A stretch of DNA of 64,000 bases from Metabacillus indicus LMG 22858 (lineage in GTDB: Bacteria > Bacillota > Bacilli > Bacillales > Bacillaceae). Each line of letters opens with the position of its first letter. Positions within the stretch are counted from its first letter, which is position 1. Of this stretch, positions 34,073 to 42,725 are shown piece after piece. The notes below the pieces were generated by a model. The model was not told the DNA's origin, made no database searches, and worked only from the letters and a program-made list of their open reading frames with translations. The stretch spans positions 124,001-188,000 of the forward strand of contig NZ_JGVU02000005.1 of NCBI RefSeq assembly GCF_000708755.2, given 5' to 3'. The position numbers and the translations under genes were made by a program.

Positions 34073-35168
34073 GCTCTTCTCCGTCTTCATAAGCTTCAAG
34101 CCGCTTATCGAATTCTTCTTCTGTTTCATTAAATCTCATGACATGAATGGCTTCGGGATCAAAATAAAGACCGATCTCATCCCCGACAACCGCTTTTTTC
34201 GTCGAGTGAACGAGCCACTCATTCCCGTCGCCGTCGTAGCTGCTTATCTCATAATGAACACCGCGGAAGAGCTGGGAATCTACGCGCACCTGCAGCTTGC
34301 CCCGCTCTTTCGACGTGATTTCAAGATCCTCGGGACGGATGACAATTTCGATCGGTTCGTTCGGATTAAGACCCTGGTCGACACACTCAAATTGTTTGCC
34401 CGTAAACTCCACAAGGTAATCTTCTACCATCGTGCCGCTGACTATATTGGACTCTCCGATGAAATCGGCTACGAACCGGTTGATCGGCTCATCATAAATG
34501 TCTGTAGGCGTCCCGCTCTGCTGAATCTTCCCTTTATCCAAAACGAAGATTTCATCGGACATGGCGAGTGCTTCTTCCTGGTCATGTGTGACAAAGATAA
34601 AAGTGATGCCGAGGCGCTGCTGAAGCTCGCGGAGCTCATACTGCATTTCCGTACGCAGCTTCAAATCAAGGGCAGAAAGCGGTTCATCCAGAAGAATGAC
34701 CTCAGGCTCGTTGACGATCGCACGCGCGATTGCAACACGTTGGCGCTGTCCGCCTGACATCTCCTTAATCTCGCGGTTTTCATAGCCGTCAAGGTTAACG
34801 AAGCTTAACGCTTCCTTCACTTTTGATTTGATGTCAGCGCTGTTCATTTTTTTTATGCGAAGGCCAAATGCCACATTTTCAAAAACATTCAAGTGAGGAA
34901 AAAGAGCATAATCCTGAAAAACAGTATTCACCTGACGTTTATTGGCAGGTACATCGTTGATTTTTTTGCCGTTAAAAAGGATCTCGCCTTCAGACGCTTC
35001 AGTGAATCCGGCGATAAGCCTCAGGATTGTCGTCTTCCCGCAGCCCGATGGACCGAGCAGGGTGTAAAACTTTCCGCGCTCAATCTCAAAGCTGACATTG
35101 TTAAGGACAGCAGTGTCATGATCGTATTGCTTCGTGACCTGCTTAAACTGAATAATGGTGTTTGTCAT
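34062..35168 (-). CDS. potA: Spermidine/putrescine ABC transporter ATPase
   Basis: A 368-residue ATPase of the PotA/MalK type. Walker A is GPSGCGKTT, the signature is [15 protein letters not shown], Walker B is [12 protein letters not shown], and the H-loop is FVTHDQ. A C-terminal TOBE-like regulatory domain follows (about residues 240-368; [12 protein letters not shown]). ATG 35168 has AGGGAG seven bases upstream; the frame extends to 35195 but lacks a good ribosome site. It is the first gene of potABCD. No dedicated regulator gene lies next to it. Confidence 0.95.
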   Translation of the reverse strand: MTNTIIQFKQVTKQYDHDTAVLNNVSFEIERGKFYTLLGPSGCGKTTILRLIAGFTEASEGEILFNGKKINDVPANKRQVNTVFQDYALFPHLNVFENVAFGLRIKKMNSADIKSKVKEALSFVNLDGYENREIKEMSGGQRQRVAIARAIVNEPEVILLDEPLSALDLKLRTEMQYELRELQQRLGITFIFVTHDQEEALAMSDEIFVLDKGKIQQSGTPTDIYDEPINRFVADFIGESNIVSGTMVEDYLVEFTGKQFECVDQGLNPNEPIEIVIRPEDLEITSKERGKLQVRVDSQLFRGVHYEISSYDGDGNEWLVHSTKKAVVGDEIGLYFDPEAIHVMRFNETEEEFDKRLEAYEDGEEHGK

Positions 35169-35455
35169 GATCATTCTCCCTCTTCGTCTGCTCACGCGCA
35201 GAGCAGGTATCTATATAAAATACGAAAAAACGTTCATTTACAGCGGGTATATACGTGAATAATTATACATGAAAGGACACAAGTATATCCAAATTGGGAA
35301 TTGTAAGCCACATATGACATTATGAACTCATTTTGAGGCGACCGCAAGGAAATATGTCAAGCTTCTTCCATGAAATAATTTCAAATTCAGTGCACAATCC
35401 GCCCGCTTTTGGGGATAGTAAGGATTGTTAAAAAATCAGAAATGGAAGGTGTTTT
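35169..35455. other. Divergent intergenic region potA / secreted protein
   Basis: About 290 AT-rich bases between divergent genes. A perfect 6-1-6 dyad TGAAATAATTTCA lies at 35371-35383, and a minus-strand TATAAT at 35267-35262 could be the potA -10, though no convincing -35 is visible. No ORF or RNA motif recognised. Confidence 0.35.
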
Positions 35456-36211
35456 ATGTTCACAAAAAAATCAGCAGTTAAAAAAGCAGTCAGCAGTATT
35501 TTATTAGCTCTTATCCTATTAGTCGGCATGCCTCTTTCCGGCTCTGCAGTCGGTAAAGGAGCAAGCGGATCTGATGTATCTGTCATTCAGGGGATGCTTA
35601 AATCAGTAGGAAGCTATTCCGGAAAAATCACCGGTAAATATGACAGCGTGACAGTTCAGGGAGTGAAGTATTTTCAAAAGAGATACGGTCTGCCAGTAAC
35701 CGGAGCTGTAGATGACAGAACATTCCAGTCTCTTCTATATGCGTACGCTAAAGTTAAAAATCTTTCTGGAGGCGGAGCGGGAGCAGGTAAAGGTGCAGGC
35801 AATGGCGGAGGCCAGGGCGGCGGAGCAGGAGCAGGTGAAGGAGGCGGCAATGGCGGAGGCCAGGGCGGCGGAGCAGGTGAAGGAGCCGGAGAAGGCGAAG
35901 GCCAGGGCGGCGGAACAGGTGAAGGAGCCGGAGAAGGCGAAGGCCAGGGCGGCGGAACAGGTGAAGAAGCCGGAGAAGAAGAAGGCCAGGGTGAAGAACA
36001 AGGTGAGGCTGGCGAGGAAGAAGAGGAAAAAGAAGACGGAACGGAACAAGGTGAGCTAGAAGAAGAAAAAGGCACTGAGGAAGATGGCCAGGAACAGGAA
36101 GAAAAACAGCCGGCTGAAAAAGAAGGCAATGAGAAAGAGCCTGCAGGAGAAAAAGCACCTGAAAAGGCCGGAGAAAAAGAAAGTGAAGGAAAAGAAAACG
36201 GCAAGAATTAA
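35456..36211 (+). CDS. Secreted peptidoglycan-binding protein with Gly/Glu repeats
   Basis: A 251-residue exported protein. The Sec signal peptide ends near GSAV (about residue 32). A PG_binding_1 domain follows (about 33-100; GSDVSVIQGMLKSVGSYSGKITG, YFQKRYGLPVTGAVDDRTF), which holds cell wall. The rest is low complexity: Gly-rich repeats of about 14 residues (GQGGGTGEGAGEGE type) grading into an almost pure Glu/Lys/Gly tail. No catalytic domain is present. It is probably a wall-associated, highly acidic spacer or ion-binding protein; the function is unknown. The antisense Ser/Pro frame is a shadow. Confidence 0.75.
   Translation: MFTKKSAVKKAVSSILLALILLVGMPLSGSAVGKGASGSDVSVIQGMLKSVGSYSGKITGKYDSVTVQGVKYFQKRYGLPVTGAVDDRTFQSLLYAYAKVKNLSGGGAGAGKGAGNGGGQGGGAGAGEGGGNGGGQGGGAGEGAGEGEGQGGGTGEGAGEGEGQGGGTGEEAGEEEGQGEEQGEAGEEEEEKEDGTEQGELEEEKGTEEDGQEQEEKQPAEKEGNEKEPAGEKAPEKAGEKESEGKENGKN
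35810..35983 (+). repeat. In-frame 42-nt tandem repeats
   Basis: The unit begins GGCCAGGGCGGCGGA. Copies lie at 35858-35899, 35900-35941 and 35942-35983, with a longer variant of 48 bases at 35810-35857. They encode 14-residue Gly/Glu units of the secreted protein. The last copy has several G-to-A type changes (Gly to Glu), showing how the acidic tail may grow. Confidence 0.85.
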
Positions 36212-36218
36212 AAAGAAG

Positions 36219-36250
36219 AACGCTTTGGAGCATGCTCCAAAGCGTTTTGT
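36219..36250. terminator. Bidirectional terminator
   Basis: AACGCTTTGGAG and CTCCAAAGCGTT, a 12-bp stem between the convergent secreted-protein and pepT genes. Confidence 0.88.
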
Positions 36251-36252
36251 TA

Positions 36253-37482
36253 TTATTCTGCCTGTTCTTCAAACAGCCTTGCAATCTCCATAATCACGTT
36301 AACCGACTTCAGCATGTTTTCAACAGAAATAAACTCGAACTTCCCGTGGAAGTTTTCTCCGCCGGTAAAGATATTCGGTGTGGGAAGTCCCATGTAGGAA
36401 AGCTGGGAACCGTCCGTGCCGCCGCGTATCGGTTCAACAACAGGCCGGATGTCCAGGTTTTCCATAGCTTGGTCCGCAATGTCAACAATGTGTTTAACCG
36501 GCTCTACCTTTTCTCTCATGTTGTAATACTGATCGTTCATATCGAGCAGGACGCGGTCGCTTCCGTATTTTTCTTTCAGTTTGGCAACGGCGTCTGCCAT
36601 CGTTTGTTTTTTCTGCAGAAAGGCCTCTTTGTCAAAGTCCCGGATAATATAGCTCAGTTTTGTCTGCTCCACATCTCCGCTGAAGGATAGAAGGTGGAAG
36701 AACCCCTCGTATCCCTCAGTAAGCTCAGGCGCTTCCGCGGCTGGCAGCATGTTTTGCAGCTCCATGCCGATTTTGATGGAGTTGACCATTTTTCCTTTGG
36801 CCGTTCCAGGGTGAATGTTCGTTCCTTTAATGGTGATGGATGCACCGGCTGCACTGAAGCTTTCATACTGAAGCTCTCCAAGAGGACCGCCGTCCACTGT
36901 ATAAGCGTACTTGGCATCAAAAGCTGCAACGTCGAACTTGTGGGGGCCGCGGCCAATTTCTTCATCAGGTGTAAAGGCAACTCTGATGCGGCCGTGCTTG
37001 ATATCTGGGTTTTTCACCAAATAATCCATAGCTGTCATGATCTCGGCGATGCCTGCTTTGTTATCTGCCCCGAGAAGAGTCGTGCCGTCCGTCGTAATCA
37101 GAGTGTGGCCCTTATAGTTTTCAAGATTCGGGAAATCCTTTGGAGAGAGGGTAACGTCACCGTTTAACGCAATGTCCCCTCCCTCATAGTTTTCGTGAAT
37201 CTGAGGGTTCACATTTTTCCCTGTAAAATCAGTAGCTGTATCTGTGTGCGCCAGGAATCCGATTGTCGGAACATCCTTGTCTGTATTGGCCGGAAGTGTC
37301 GCCATCACATAACCGAACTCGTCCATAGCGGCATCTTCGAGTCCGATTGCCTTCAGTTCTTCCACAAGTTTTTTCCCGAGTGTAAGCTGTCCTTCCGTTG
37401 ACGGGCAGGATTCATTGCTGTCATTTGATTGAGTGTCGATCTTTACATAGGAAGTAAAACGTTCAATTATTTCTTGTTTCAT
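36253..37482 (-). CDS. pepT: Peptidase T (tripeptide aminopeptidase)
   Basis: A 409-residue M20B zinc peptidase that removes N-terminal residues from tripeptides in the cytosol. Metal and catalytic motifs are [11 protein letters not shown] (His/Asp), [14 protein letters not shown] (bridging Asp) and [10 protein letters not shown] (catalytic Glu and Glu ligand), with a late [17 protein letters not shown]. The length is normal. ATG 37482 is preferred over GTG 37491, since GAGGAG would overlap the latter. It starts five bases after the oxidoreductase gene stop, so the two are co-transcribed. Confidence 0.95.
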   Translation of the reverse strand: MKQEIIERFTSYVKIDTQSNDSNESCPSTEGQLTLGKKLVEELKAIGLEDAAMDEFGYVMATLPANTDKDVPTIGFLAHTDTATDFTGKNVNPQIHENYEGGDIALNGDVTLSPKDFPNLENYKGHTLITTDGTTLLGADNKAGIAEIMTAMDYLVKNPDIKHGRIRVAFTPDEEIGRGPHKFDVAAFDAKYAYTVDGGPLGELQYESFSAAGASITIKGTNIHPGTAKGKMVNSIKIGMELQNMLPAAEAPELTEGYEGFFHLLSFSGDVEQTKLSYIIRDFDKEAFLQKKQTMADAVAKLKEKYGSDRVLLDMNDQYYNMREKVEPVKHIVDIADQAMENLDIRPVVEPIRGGTDGSQLSYMGLPTPNIFTGGENFHGKFEFISVENMLKSVNVIMEIARLFEEQAE

Positions 37483-37487
37483 AGTTA

Positions 37488-38432
37488 TCACTCTCCTCTT
37501 AATTGTTCCAAAACCATTTGAGCATGAAGCCCTTCGTGAAAGTCTGCAAGATTTGCTTTTTCTCCTTTGAGCGCTTTTGTGAGCTCCAAAACAAGTGAGC
37601 CGGTCAGACTCTCGTCTGCTTCAATCGGCAGCACTTTTTCCCCAAGCTTTCCGCCTTCGAGATCAGCCCAGTTGAGCAGGGATAGTGTTCCCTCTGTCCC
37701 GTAGGCAGTAAAGCGGATTTCTTCGTCTCCGGCAATCCCGCTCAGTCCGTCTATAACAACGGGTGTACCGTCTTCAAGCTCTAGCCTGGCAATGATGCCG
37801 ATTTCGCATGAGTTCGGATCTTCGGGGTATTGAACGGACTTGTCCAAAACAGTAACAGGTCCGAAGATCCTTTGAATTTGATGGATGTAATGAACCCCGA
37901 CTTCAAGCACAAACCCTCCCTGCTCTTTGCCCGCAACCCACTCATTTTGCTGCCACGGCCGCGGCCATGCAGGAAAATGCATCTTAAGCTCAAGTCGTCT
38001 GGGCTTTCCTATATAGCCTTTTTTTATTAGCGAGGCGAAGGTGCTGCTGCCGGCACTGTACAGCAGAGGGAAATTCATGGCATGAACGATGCCTTTTTCA
38101 TCAGCCAGTGCTGCCAGACTTTCCGCTTCCTCAAGCGAGTTTGCCAGCGGCTTTTCACAGAGTACATGTTTTCCCGCAAGCATCACATCTGCTGCAATCC
38201 GGTGATGGTATTTCGGCGGAACGGCTATGTAGACCAGGTCGACATCTGCTTCTTTCAAAAGAAGAACATGGTCAGTAAATGACAGAACGTCTCCTATTTT
38301 TTCTGATGTTTCACGTGTAACGTCAGGATTCCTGTCGCAAATAGCTGAAATTTTGATTTCCGGATGATTGATAAAGTTGCTCAATACGCGTTGTCCGATG
38401 GCCCCTAAGCCGATAATGGCTGCCTGTATCAT
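37488..38432 (-). CDS. Gfo/Idh/MocA-family oxidoreductase
   Basis: A 314-residue NAD(P)-dependent dehydrogenase. The N-terminal Rossmann fold has [17 protein letters not shown], and the family EKP motif is in [18 protein letters not shown] near residues 90-105. The C-terminal alpha/beta domain contains [13 protein letters not shown] with the probable catalytic His. Substrates in this family are sugars, inositols and related compounds; none can be named here. It is the first gene of a pair with pepT, with no obvious metabolic link. Confidence 0.87.
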   Translation of the reverse strand: MIQAAIIGLGAIGQRVLSNFINHPEIKISAICDRNPDVTRETSEKIGDVLSFTDHVLLLKEADVDLVYIAVPPKYHHRIAADVMLAGKHVLCEKPLANSLEEAESLAALADEKGIVHAMNFPLLYSAGSSTFASLIKKGYIGKPRRLELKMHFPAWPRPWQQNEWVAGKEQGGFVLEVGVHYIHQIQRIFGPVTVLDKSVQYPEDPNSCEIGIIARLELEDGTPVVIDGLSGIAGDEEIRFTAYGTEGTLSLLNWADLEGGKLGEKVLPIEADESLTGSLVLELTKALKGEKANLADFHEGLHAQMVLEQLRGE

Positions 38433-38556
38433 ATCCTGTCCCCTTTGCTGATTACTGATAATTAATTATATTAAGAAAAATGGGGTTCAGTAAAGCTTGA
38501 AGCAATCTTCATCTTTTGGGTATGGTAAGAGAGACAGATGGATGGAGGGAAGAAAT

Positions 38557-39165
38557 ATGGAATTTGAACCGGTAGAATCATCGTTTTTCCTGATGCCGAC
38601 ACTTCAGCTTGCAGAGGAGCTGCTGGGGAAAATTCTCGTGAAAGAAACGGCTGAAGGAACAGCTGCAGGCATCATCATCGAAACGGAAGCCTATATCGGG
38701 CCGGGAGACCGGGCAGCCCACAGCTTTAATAACCGCCGGACAGCCAGAACGGAAGTAATGTTTGGCCCCGCTGGATACGCCTACACCTACGTTATGCATA
38801 CTCATTGTCTCGTGAACGTTGTGAGCGGGGAAAAAGATGCTCCTGAAGCCGTGCTGATCCGGGCAGTCGAGCCGGTCACCGGAGAAGAGCTGATGAAAAA
38901 AAGACGCCCCGGAGCTAAAAGAAACCAGGACCTGACAAACGGACCAGGCAAACTCACGAAAGCACTTGGAATCACAATGGCGGATTACGGCCATCCGCTG
39001 TGGGAGAGCCCATTATATATTGCAGAAGGTATTAGACCGCACGGAATTTCAGCGGGGCCCCGCATCGGCATTGACAACAGCGGAGAGGCAGTGGAGTATC
39101 CATGGAGATTCCGGGTGAGCGGAAACCCTTATATATCGGGGACGAAAAAGAATAATCAGAGCTGA
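38557..39165 (+). CDS. mpg: DNA-3-methyladenine glycosylase (AAG family)
   Basis: A 202-residue base-excision glycosylase of the alkyladenine type that removes alkylated purines. The conserved start LLGKILVKET, the active-site IIETEAYIGPGDRAAHSFNNRRTAR, the base-flipping FGPAGYAYTYVMHTHCLVNVV and LTNGPGKLTKALGI are all present, each given here only in part. The length suits the bacterial AAG/YxlJ group. ATG 38557 has GGAGGGAAG upstream; the frame extends to 38497 but crosses the likely promoter (TTGAAG at 38497, TATGGT at 38521). Confidence 0.95.
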   Translation: MEFEPVESSFFLMPTLQLAEELLGKILVKETAEGTAAGIIIETEAYIGPGDRAAHSFNNRRTARTEVMFGPAGYAYTYVMHTHCLVNVVSGEKDAPEAVLIRAVEPVTGEELMKKRRPGAKRNQDLTNGPGKLTKALGITMADYGHPLWESPLYIAEGIRPHGISAGPRIGIDNSGEAVEYPWRFRVSGNPYISGTKKNNQS

Positions 39166-39166
39166 G

Positions 39167-39191
39167 AGTCCCTTTTTGGGGGCTTTTTTTA
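39167..39191 (+). terminator. Terminator after glycosylase gene
   Basis: AGTCCC-ttttt-GGGGGCT followed by seven T. Confidence 0.75.
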
Positions 39192-39220
39192 ATGGAATGT
39201 TATTTAGAGCTTTCAATAAA

Positions 39221-39345
39221 GTTGATTGCAGCGGAAGTCACTTGACTCCTGCGGGATGAAGAGGGCACTGAAGATCCCGCAAGCGCAGCGAGGAAGCTTC
39301 AGGCACTCCCCGCGGAAAGCAAGTGACTGGAGCGAAAGGGAACGG
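39221..39345. repeat. Bacillus-type interspersed repeat (about 125 bp)
   Basis: The sequence GTTGATTGCAGCGGAAG, CTTGACTCCTGCGGGA, AGATCCCGCAAGCGCAGCGA, GGCACTCCCCGCGGAAAGC, GTGACTGGAGCG has the form of a repeat that I recall from many intergenic regions of Bacillaceae genomes. It contains pairable arms (TCCTGCGGGA with GATCCCGCA; GCGGAAGTCACTTG with CAAGTGACTGGAGCG). No function is established. Confidence 0.65.
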
Positions 39346-39436
39346 GTAGGATTTGGGATCTAGATTCAACACAAAAACAGCCCTGCCATTAAAAAGAGTT
39401 AAGAAGTATTGTCAAGCTAAAGAAGGAATCGTTTCC

Positions 39437-39479
39437 GGCACTCCCCGGAAAAGCATATGACTGTAGCGGAAAGGAACGT
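39437..39479. repeat. Truncated second copy of the interspersed repeat
   Basis: GGCACTCCCCGGAAAAGCAT and TGACTGTAGCGGAAAGGAACG match the 3' third of the repeat at 39221-39345, about 135 bases further on. The 5' part is missing. Confidence 0.6.
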
Positions 39480-39519
39480 GTTCAGCCGATACCAGGACTT
39501 CTTTATACAAAACAGCAAG

Positions 39520-39565
39520 ATTCTTAAGGAATTCTTAAACATTCCACTGACTGCCTATTAAGAAT
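39520..39565. promoter_or_regulatory. ATTCTTAA repeats upstream of response regulator
   Basis: ATTCTTAA at 39520-39527 and again at 39531-39538, one helical turn (11 bp) apart, plus the inverted form TTAAGAAT at 39558-39565. Direct repeats at 10-11 bp are typical of OmpR-family binding sites. Autoregulation by the downstream regulator is inferred. Confidence 0.45.
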
Positions 39566-39628
39566 TTCCAATTACACTATAGTTATTCAACTGGTTTAGC
39601 TATACTTTTGAAAGGAGCGTGAGAAAAA

Positions 39629-40321
39629 ATGACAAATTACAACGTACTGGTCGTAGATGATGAAAAAGAAATCCGCGATGCGATAGAAATCTACCTTAAA
39701 AACGAAAACATAACCGTCATCAAGGCGAAAGACGGCGTCGAAGCCCTTGAAAAACTGAATGAACAGCAGATCCATCTTATTCTGCTGGATATTATGATGC
39801 CGCGTCTTGACGGTATTTCCACAACCTTTAAAATCCGCGAGAAAAAGAACATACCGATCATTATTTTAAGTGCGAAAAGCGAAGATACCGATAAAATTCT
39901 TGGCCTGCAGGTCGGAGCGGATGATTATGTGACAAAGCCGTTCAACCCGATGGAGCTGATTGCGAGAGTCAAATCCCAGCTTCGCCGCTTTGTGACGCTA
40001 GGCACGTATGAAGGTGCACATAAAACCGTTGATTTGAACGGACTGACCCTGGATCAATCAGCCAAAGAAGTAACGGTAAACGGCGAGAATGTCAAGCTGA
40101 CCCGGATTGAATACAGCATTGTCGAGCTGCTGATGCTGAATGCGGGCCGCGTGTTCTCCATTAATGAAATTTACGAGCGCGTATGGAATGAGCCGGGCTA
40201 CAACGCCGAAAAAACGGTTGCTGTCCATATCCGCAAAATCAGGGAGAAGATTGAGATCGATCCTAAAAATCCTAGATATTTAAAGGTGGTATGGGGAATT
40301 GGGTACAAAATGGAGAAGTAG
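39629..40321 (+). CDS. OmpR-family response regulator
   Basis: A 230-residue two-domain regulator. The receiver spans about residues 1-118 with acidic pocket VVDDEKE, phospho-acceptor in LILLDIMMPRLDG and the conserved Lys in DYVTKPF. The C-terminal winged helix (TRIEYSIVELLMLNAGRVFS, AVHIRKIREKIEI, VVWGIGYK) is VanR/YycF-like. AAAGGAGCG precedes the ATG. It overlaps the downstream kinase by 23 bases. Target genes are unknown; possible self-control through the ATTCTTAA repeats upstream. Confidence 0.93.
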   Translation: MTNYNVLVVDDEKEIRDAIEIYLKNENITVIKAKDGVEALEKLNEQQIHLILLDIMMPRLDGISTTFKIREKKNIPIIILSAKSEDTDKILGLQVGADDYVTKPFNPMELIARVKSQLRRFVTLGTYEGAHKTVDLNGLTLDQSAKEVTVNGENVKLTRIEYSIVELLMLNAGRVFSINEIYERVWNEPGYNAEKTVAVHIRKIREKIEIDPKNPRYLKVVWGIGYKMEK

Positions 40322-42515
40322 TCTGGCGTTTTTTTTCATCATCATGATGCTGACCTACGGAATCAGCGGGGTTTTTACCGGTATAGCCAATGGAGATAAA
40401 TACTTATTCAAAAACTATTTTCAATCTGTTGAATATCAGGAACGTGTAAACTACTTTGCGAATCTTTTAAGCTTATATGAACTGAACGGCCTGACAAAAG
40501 AAGAAGCCAAAAAGAATATCAACGTTTCTGCGGAAGAGATTGAGGAACACCGCTACAGATACGGAAGTTTAAGCGAGCAGATCATGAATATTGAAGGACA
40601 GTATGATTCGGATATTTCAGCTGCCAAGGAAAACGGCAACACCGAAGTTGAAAAAGTCCTGACGGAAGAAAAGAATAAAAAGATTGCGGATATCACTAAG
40701 AATTTCAAAGATGATGAGCATGTCAGGGAAAAGATTCTGGCAGATAAACAGAAAGAAATTGACCGGTTTTTTGAAGAAAATTATAAATATACTCAGGCTG
40801 AATATGAAGCCAATAAAGATTTGTTTGTCTATTATTTAAAAAGCATCAATTCAGAAGAGGTTTATACAAACCTTCCATTATCCGCCAAGGATGATCCAAA
40901 AGCATTCTTTACTAAAAAAGACATGTACCATGTTGAGAACTATTCGGGAGCAAGAGGATATATTTATGCGACTGACGGTTTCAACTATTTCGGCAGCGGA
41001 GAATTTTTGAATTCATTTGATGGCCTTCAGGAAAAGAAATTCACCGGCCAGATTGCCCTGCCTAAAAACGCACCGTCAGACAGTGAAGTGATGATCGAGC
41101 TTCGTGATTTTCAAAAATCACAGACGATCTACTATGTCCACTCTATAAGCGGAGTGCTGGCGCTGTTGATCAGTGTTCTTCTTTTAAGAAGACGCCGTCT
41201 GTTTGATCCGATTCTGAAAAGCGTCTGGTCTGACAGATACAACCGTCTGCCGCTGGATGTCAGGTTTGTGCTTGCCGGAATTGCGTTTATCGGAAGTATG
41301 TTTTCCTTGTTTGGAGTAATCGACTACTATCCGTTCCGCTATGGATACGAATGGCTCTATTCCTTTATCTTTCTGATTTTGGGAGCATGCTTCATCTCTG
41401 CCCTGATCATTCAATCCTTCCTTCTTGTTCACCAAATGAAAAACGAAGGAAATCTGAAAAAAGAATGGAAAACGACTCTTCTTTACAGATTGTCAAAAGC
41501 GGTTGCAGATGCTTTTCTGATTCAGAAGGTCGGTATTCAGCTGGTCATTCTGCTTGGCATTGTATTTGGGTTTGGTATTGGAGTCGTTGCCGTTCTTTTT
41601 GAGCCTGCCTTTGTGCTCATTTACGTTCCTGCTTTCATCCTGATCGGTATTCCGGCAGTGCTGTTTATGTTCAAGCGCATCGGCTATTTTAATCAGATTG
41701 TCGCAAACTCAAATGAGATTATGCTCGGCAATCTGGAAACAGACCTTCCTGTAAAAGGGAAATCAGCACTGGCTGCACTTGCGTCAAATATGAATGCTTT
41801 AAAGCACGGCGTAAAAACGTCGCAGCAGAAGCAGGTGAAAAGCGAGCGTCTGAAAACGGAGCTGATTACAAATGTCAGCCATGATCTCAGAACACCGCTC
41901 ACTTCGATTATCAGCTACACCGATCTTTTGAAAAATCCTGCTTTAACCGAGGATGAAAGAGCTTCCTATATAGAAATCATTGACCGCAAGTCCCAACGCC
42001 TGAAGATTCTGATTGAAGATTTATTCGAAGCTTCAAAAATGGCAAGCGGCAGCATTGAGCTCATCAAACAGAAGGTTGACGTCTCCCAGCTTCTGCAGCA
42101 GGCGCTTGCCGAGTACAACGAAGCGATCAGTGAATCAGGTCTGCATTTTCGGGTAACATATCCGGATGAACCGGTGTATGCGGTAGTCGATGGGCAGAAA
42201 ATGTGGAGAGTGTTTGAAAATCTGCTCGGAAATATTCTTAAATACTCCATGGAAAACACGCGCGTTTATATCACCATGAAGCAGTCAGGCAGCCAGGCGG
42301 TCATCTCGTTTAAAAACGTGACAAAATACGAGCTGAGCGAGAACACGGATGAGCTGTTTGAACGGTTCAAGCGCGGGGATTCATCACGTCATACAGAAGG
42401 ATCCGGTCTTGGCCTGACGATTGCCAAATCGATAGTCGATTTGCATGGTGGCCAGCTTGAGATTGATGTTGATGGCGATCTTTTCAAGGTAACGATGATT
42501 TTGGACGCGGTTTAG
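40299..42515 (+). CDS. Large multi-TM sensor histidine kinase
   Basis: A 738-residue kinase. One N-terminal TM (about residues 7-28) is followed by an extracytoplasmic helical, charged domain of about 250 residues, then five or so further TM helices (about 280-460) and the cytoplasmic kinase core. The H-box is NVSHDLRTPLTSIISYTDLL, the N-box MWRVFENLLGNILKYS, and the G-box GSGLGLTIAKS. TTG 40299 with AAGGTGG upstream is the likely start, inside the regulator's 3' end. The large sensor plus polytopic region is unlike simple two-TM kinases. The ligand is unknown. Confidence 0.88.
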   Translation: MGTKWRSSLAFFFIIMMLTYGISGVFTGIANGDKYLFKNYFQSVEYQERVNYFANLLSLYELNGLTKEEAKKNINVSAEEIEEHRYRYGSLSEQIMNIEGQYDSDISAAKENGNTEVEKVLTEEKNKKIADITKNFKDDEHVREKILADKQKEIDRFFEENYKYTQAEYEANKDLFVYYLKSINSEEVYTNLPLSAKDDPKAFFTKKDMYHVENYSGARGYIYATDGFNYFGSGEFLNSFDGLQEKKFTGQIALPKNAPSDSEVMIELRDFQKSQTIYYVHSISGVLALLISVLLLRRRRLFDPILKSVWSDRYNRLPLDVRFVLAGIAFIGSMFSLFGVIDYYPFRYGYEWLYSFIFLILGACFISALIIQSFLLVHQMKNEGNLKKEWKTTLLYRLSKAVADAFLIQKVGIQLVILLGIVFGFGIGVVAVLFEPAFVLIYVPAFILIGIPAVLFMFKRIGYFNQIVANSNEIMLGNLETDLPVKGKSALAALASNMNALKHGVKTSQQKQVKSERLKTELITNVSHDLRTPLTSIISYTDLLKNPALTEDERASYIEIIDRKSQRLKILIEDLFEASKMASGSIELIKQKVDVSQLLQQALAEYNEAISESGLHFRVTYPDEPVYAVVDGQKMWRVFENLLGNILKYSMENTRVYITMKQSGSQAVISFKNVTKYELSENTDELFERFKRGDSSRHTEGSGLGLTIAKSIVDLHGGQLEIDVDGDLFKVTMILDAV

Positions 42516-42573
42516 CACGAAGATCTGCAGCATTTTTATTGGAAATTAGCTCAGTTGGGCCGCAGAGATACAT

Positions 42574-42664
42574 TTACTTGAAAAAATCCACGTCTTACTT
42601 GAAAAAGAATCAGCGTTACTTGAAAAACAAGGCACATTACTTGTCGGGCATACAGATTTACTTG
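42574..42664. repeat. Five TTACTTG units at exact 21-nt spacing
   Basis: TTACTTG begins at 42574, 42595, 42616, 42637 and 42658, each 21 bases after the last. The first three are followed by A5 or A6 and a short variable spacer. If translated in the plus frame from 42539 it gives YLKK/YLKN heptads, but that frame has no credible ribosome binding site and runs into the terminator and the convergent amylase gene, so I treat it as a non-coding repeat. Confidence 0.8.
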
Positions 42665-42685
42665 AATTTTTCCAAATCTCATCCA

Positions 42686-42722
42686 AAAAACAGCCGATCT
42701 CAAGAGAGACCGGCTGTTTTTA
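42686..42722. terminator. Bidirectional terminator
   Basis: AAAAACAGCCG and CGGCTGTTTTT flank a 14-base loop between the two-component operon and the convergent amylase gene. Confidence 0.85.
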
Positions 42723-42725
42723 TAT

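Noticed and set aside
35674-36204. Antisense 176-residue Ser/Pro-rich frame
   Set aside because: It is the mirror of the Gly/Glu repeat region, with no ribosome site, and exists only because the repeats lack stops in all frames.
42574-42664. CRISPR array
   Set aside because: The constant unit is only 7-12 bases with 9-14-base spacers and a strict 21-nt period, and there are no cas genes. It does not fit CRISPR.
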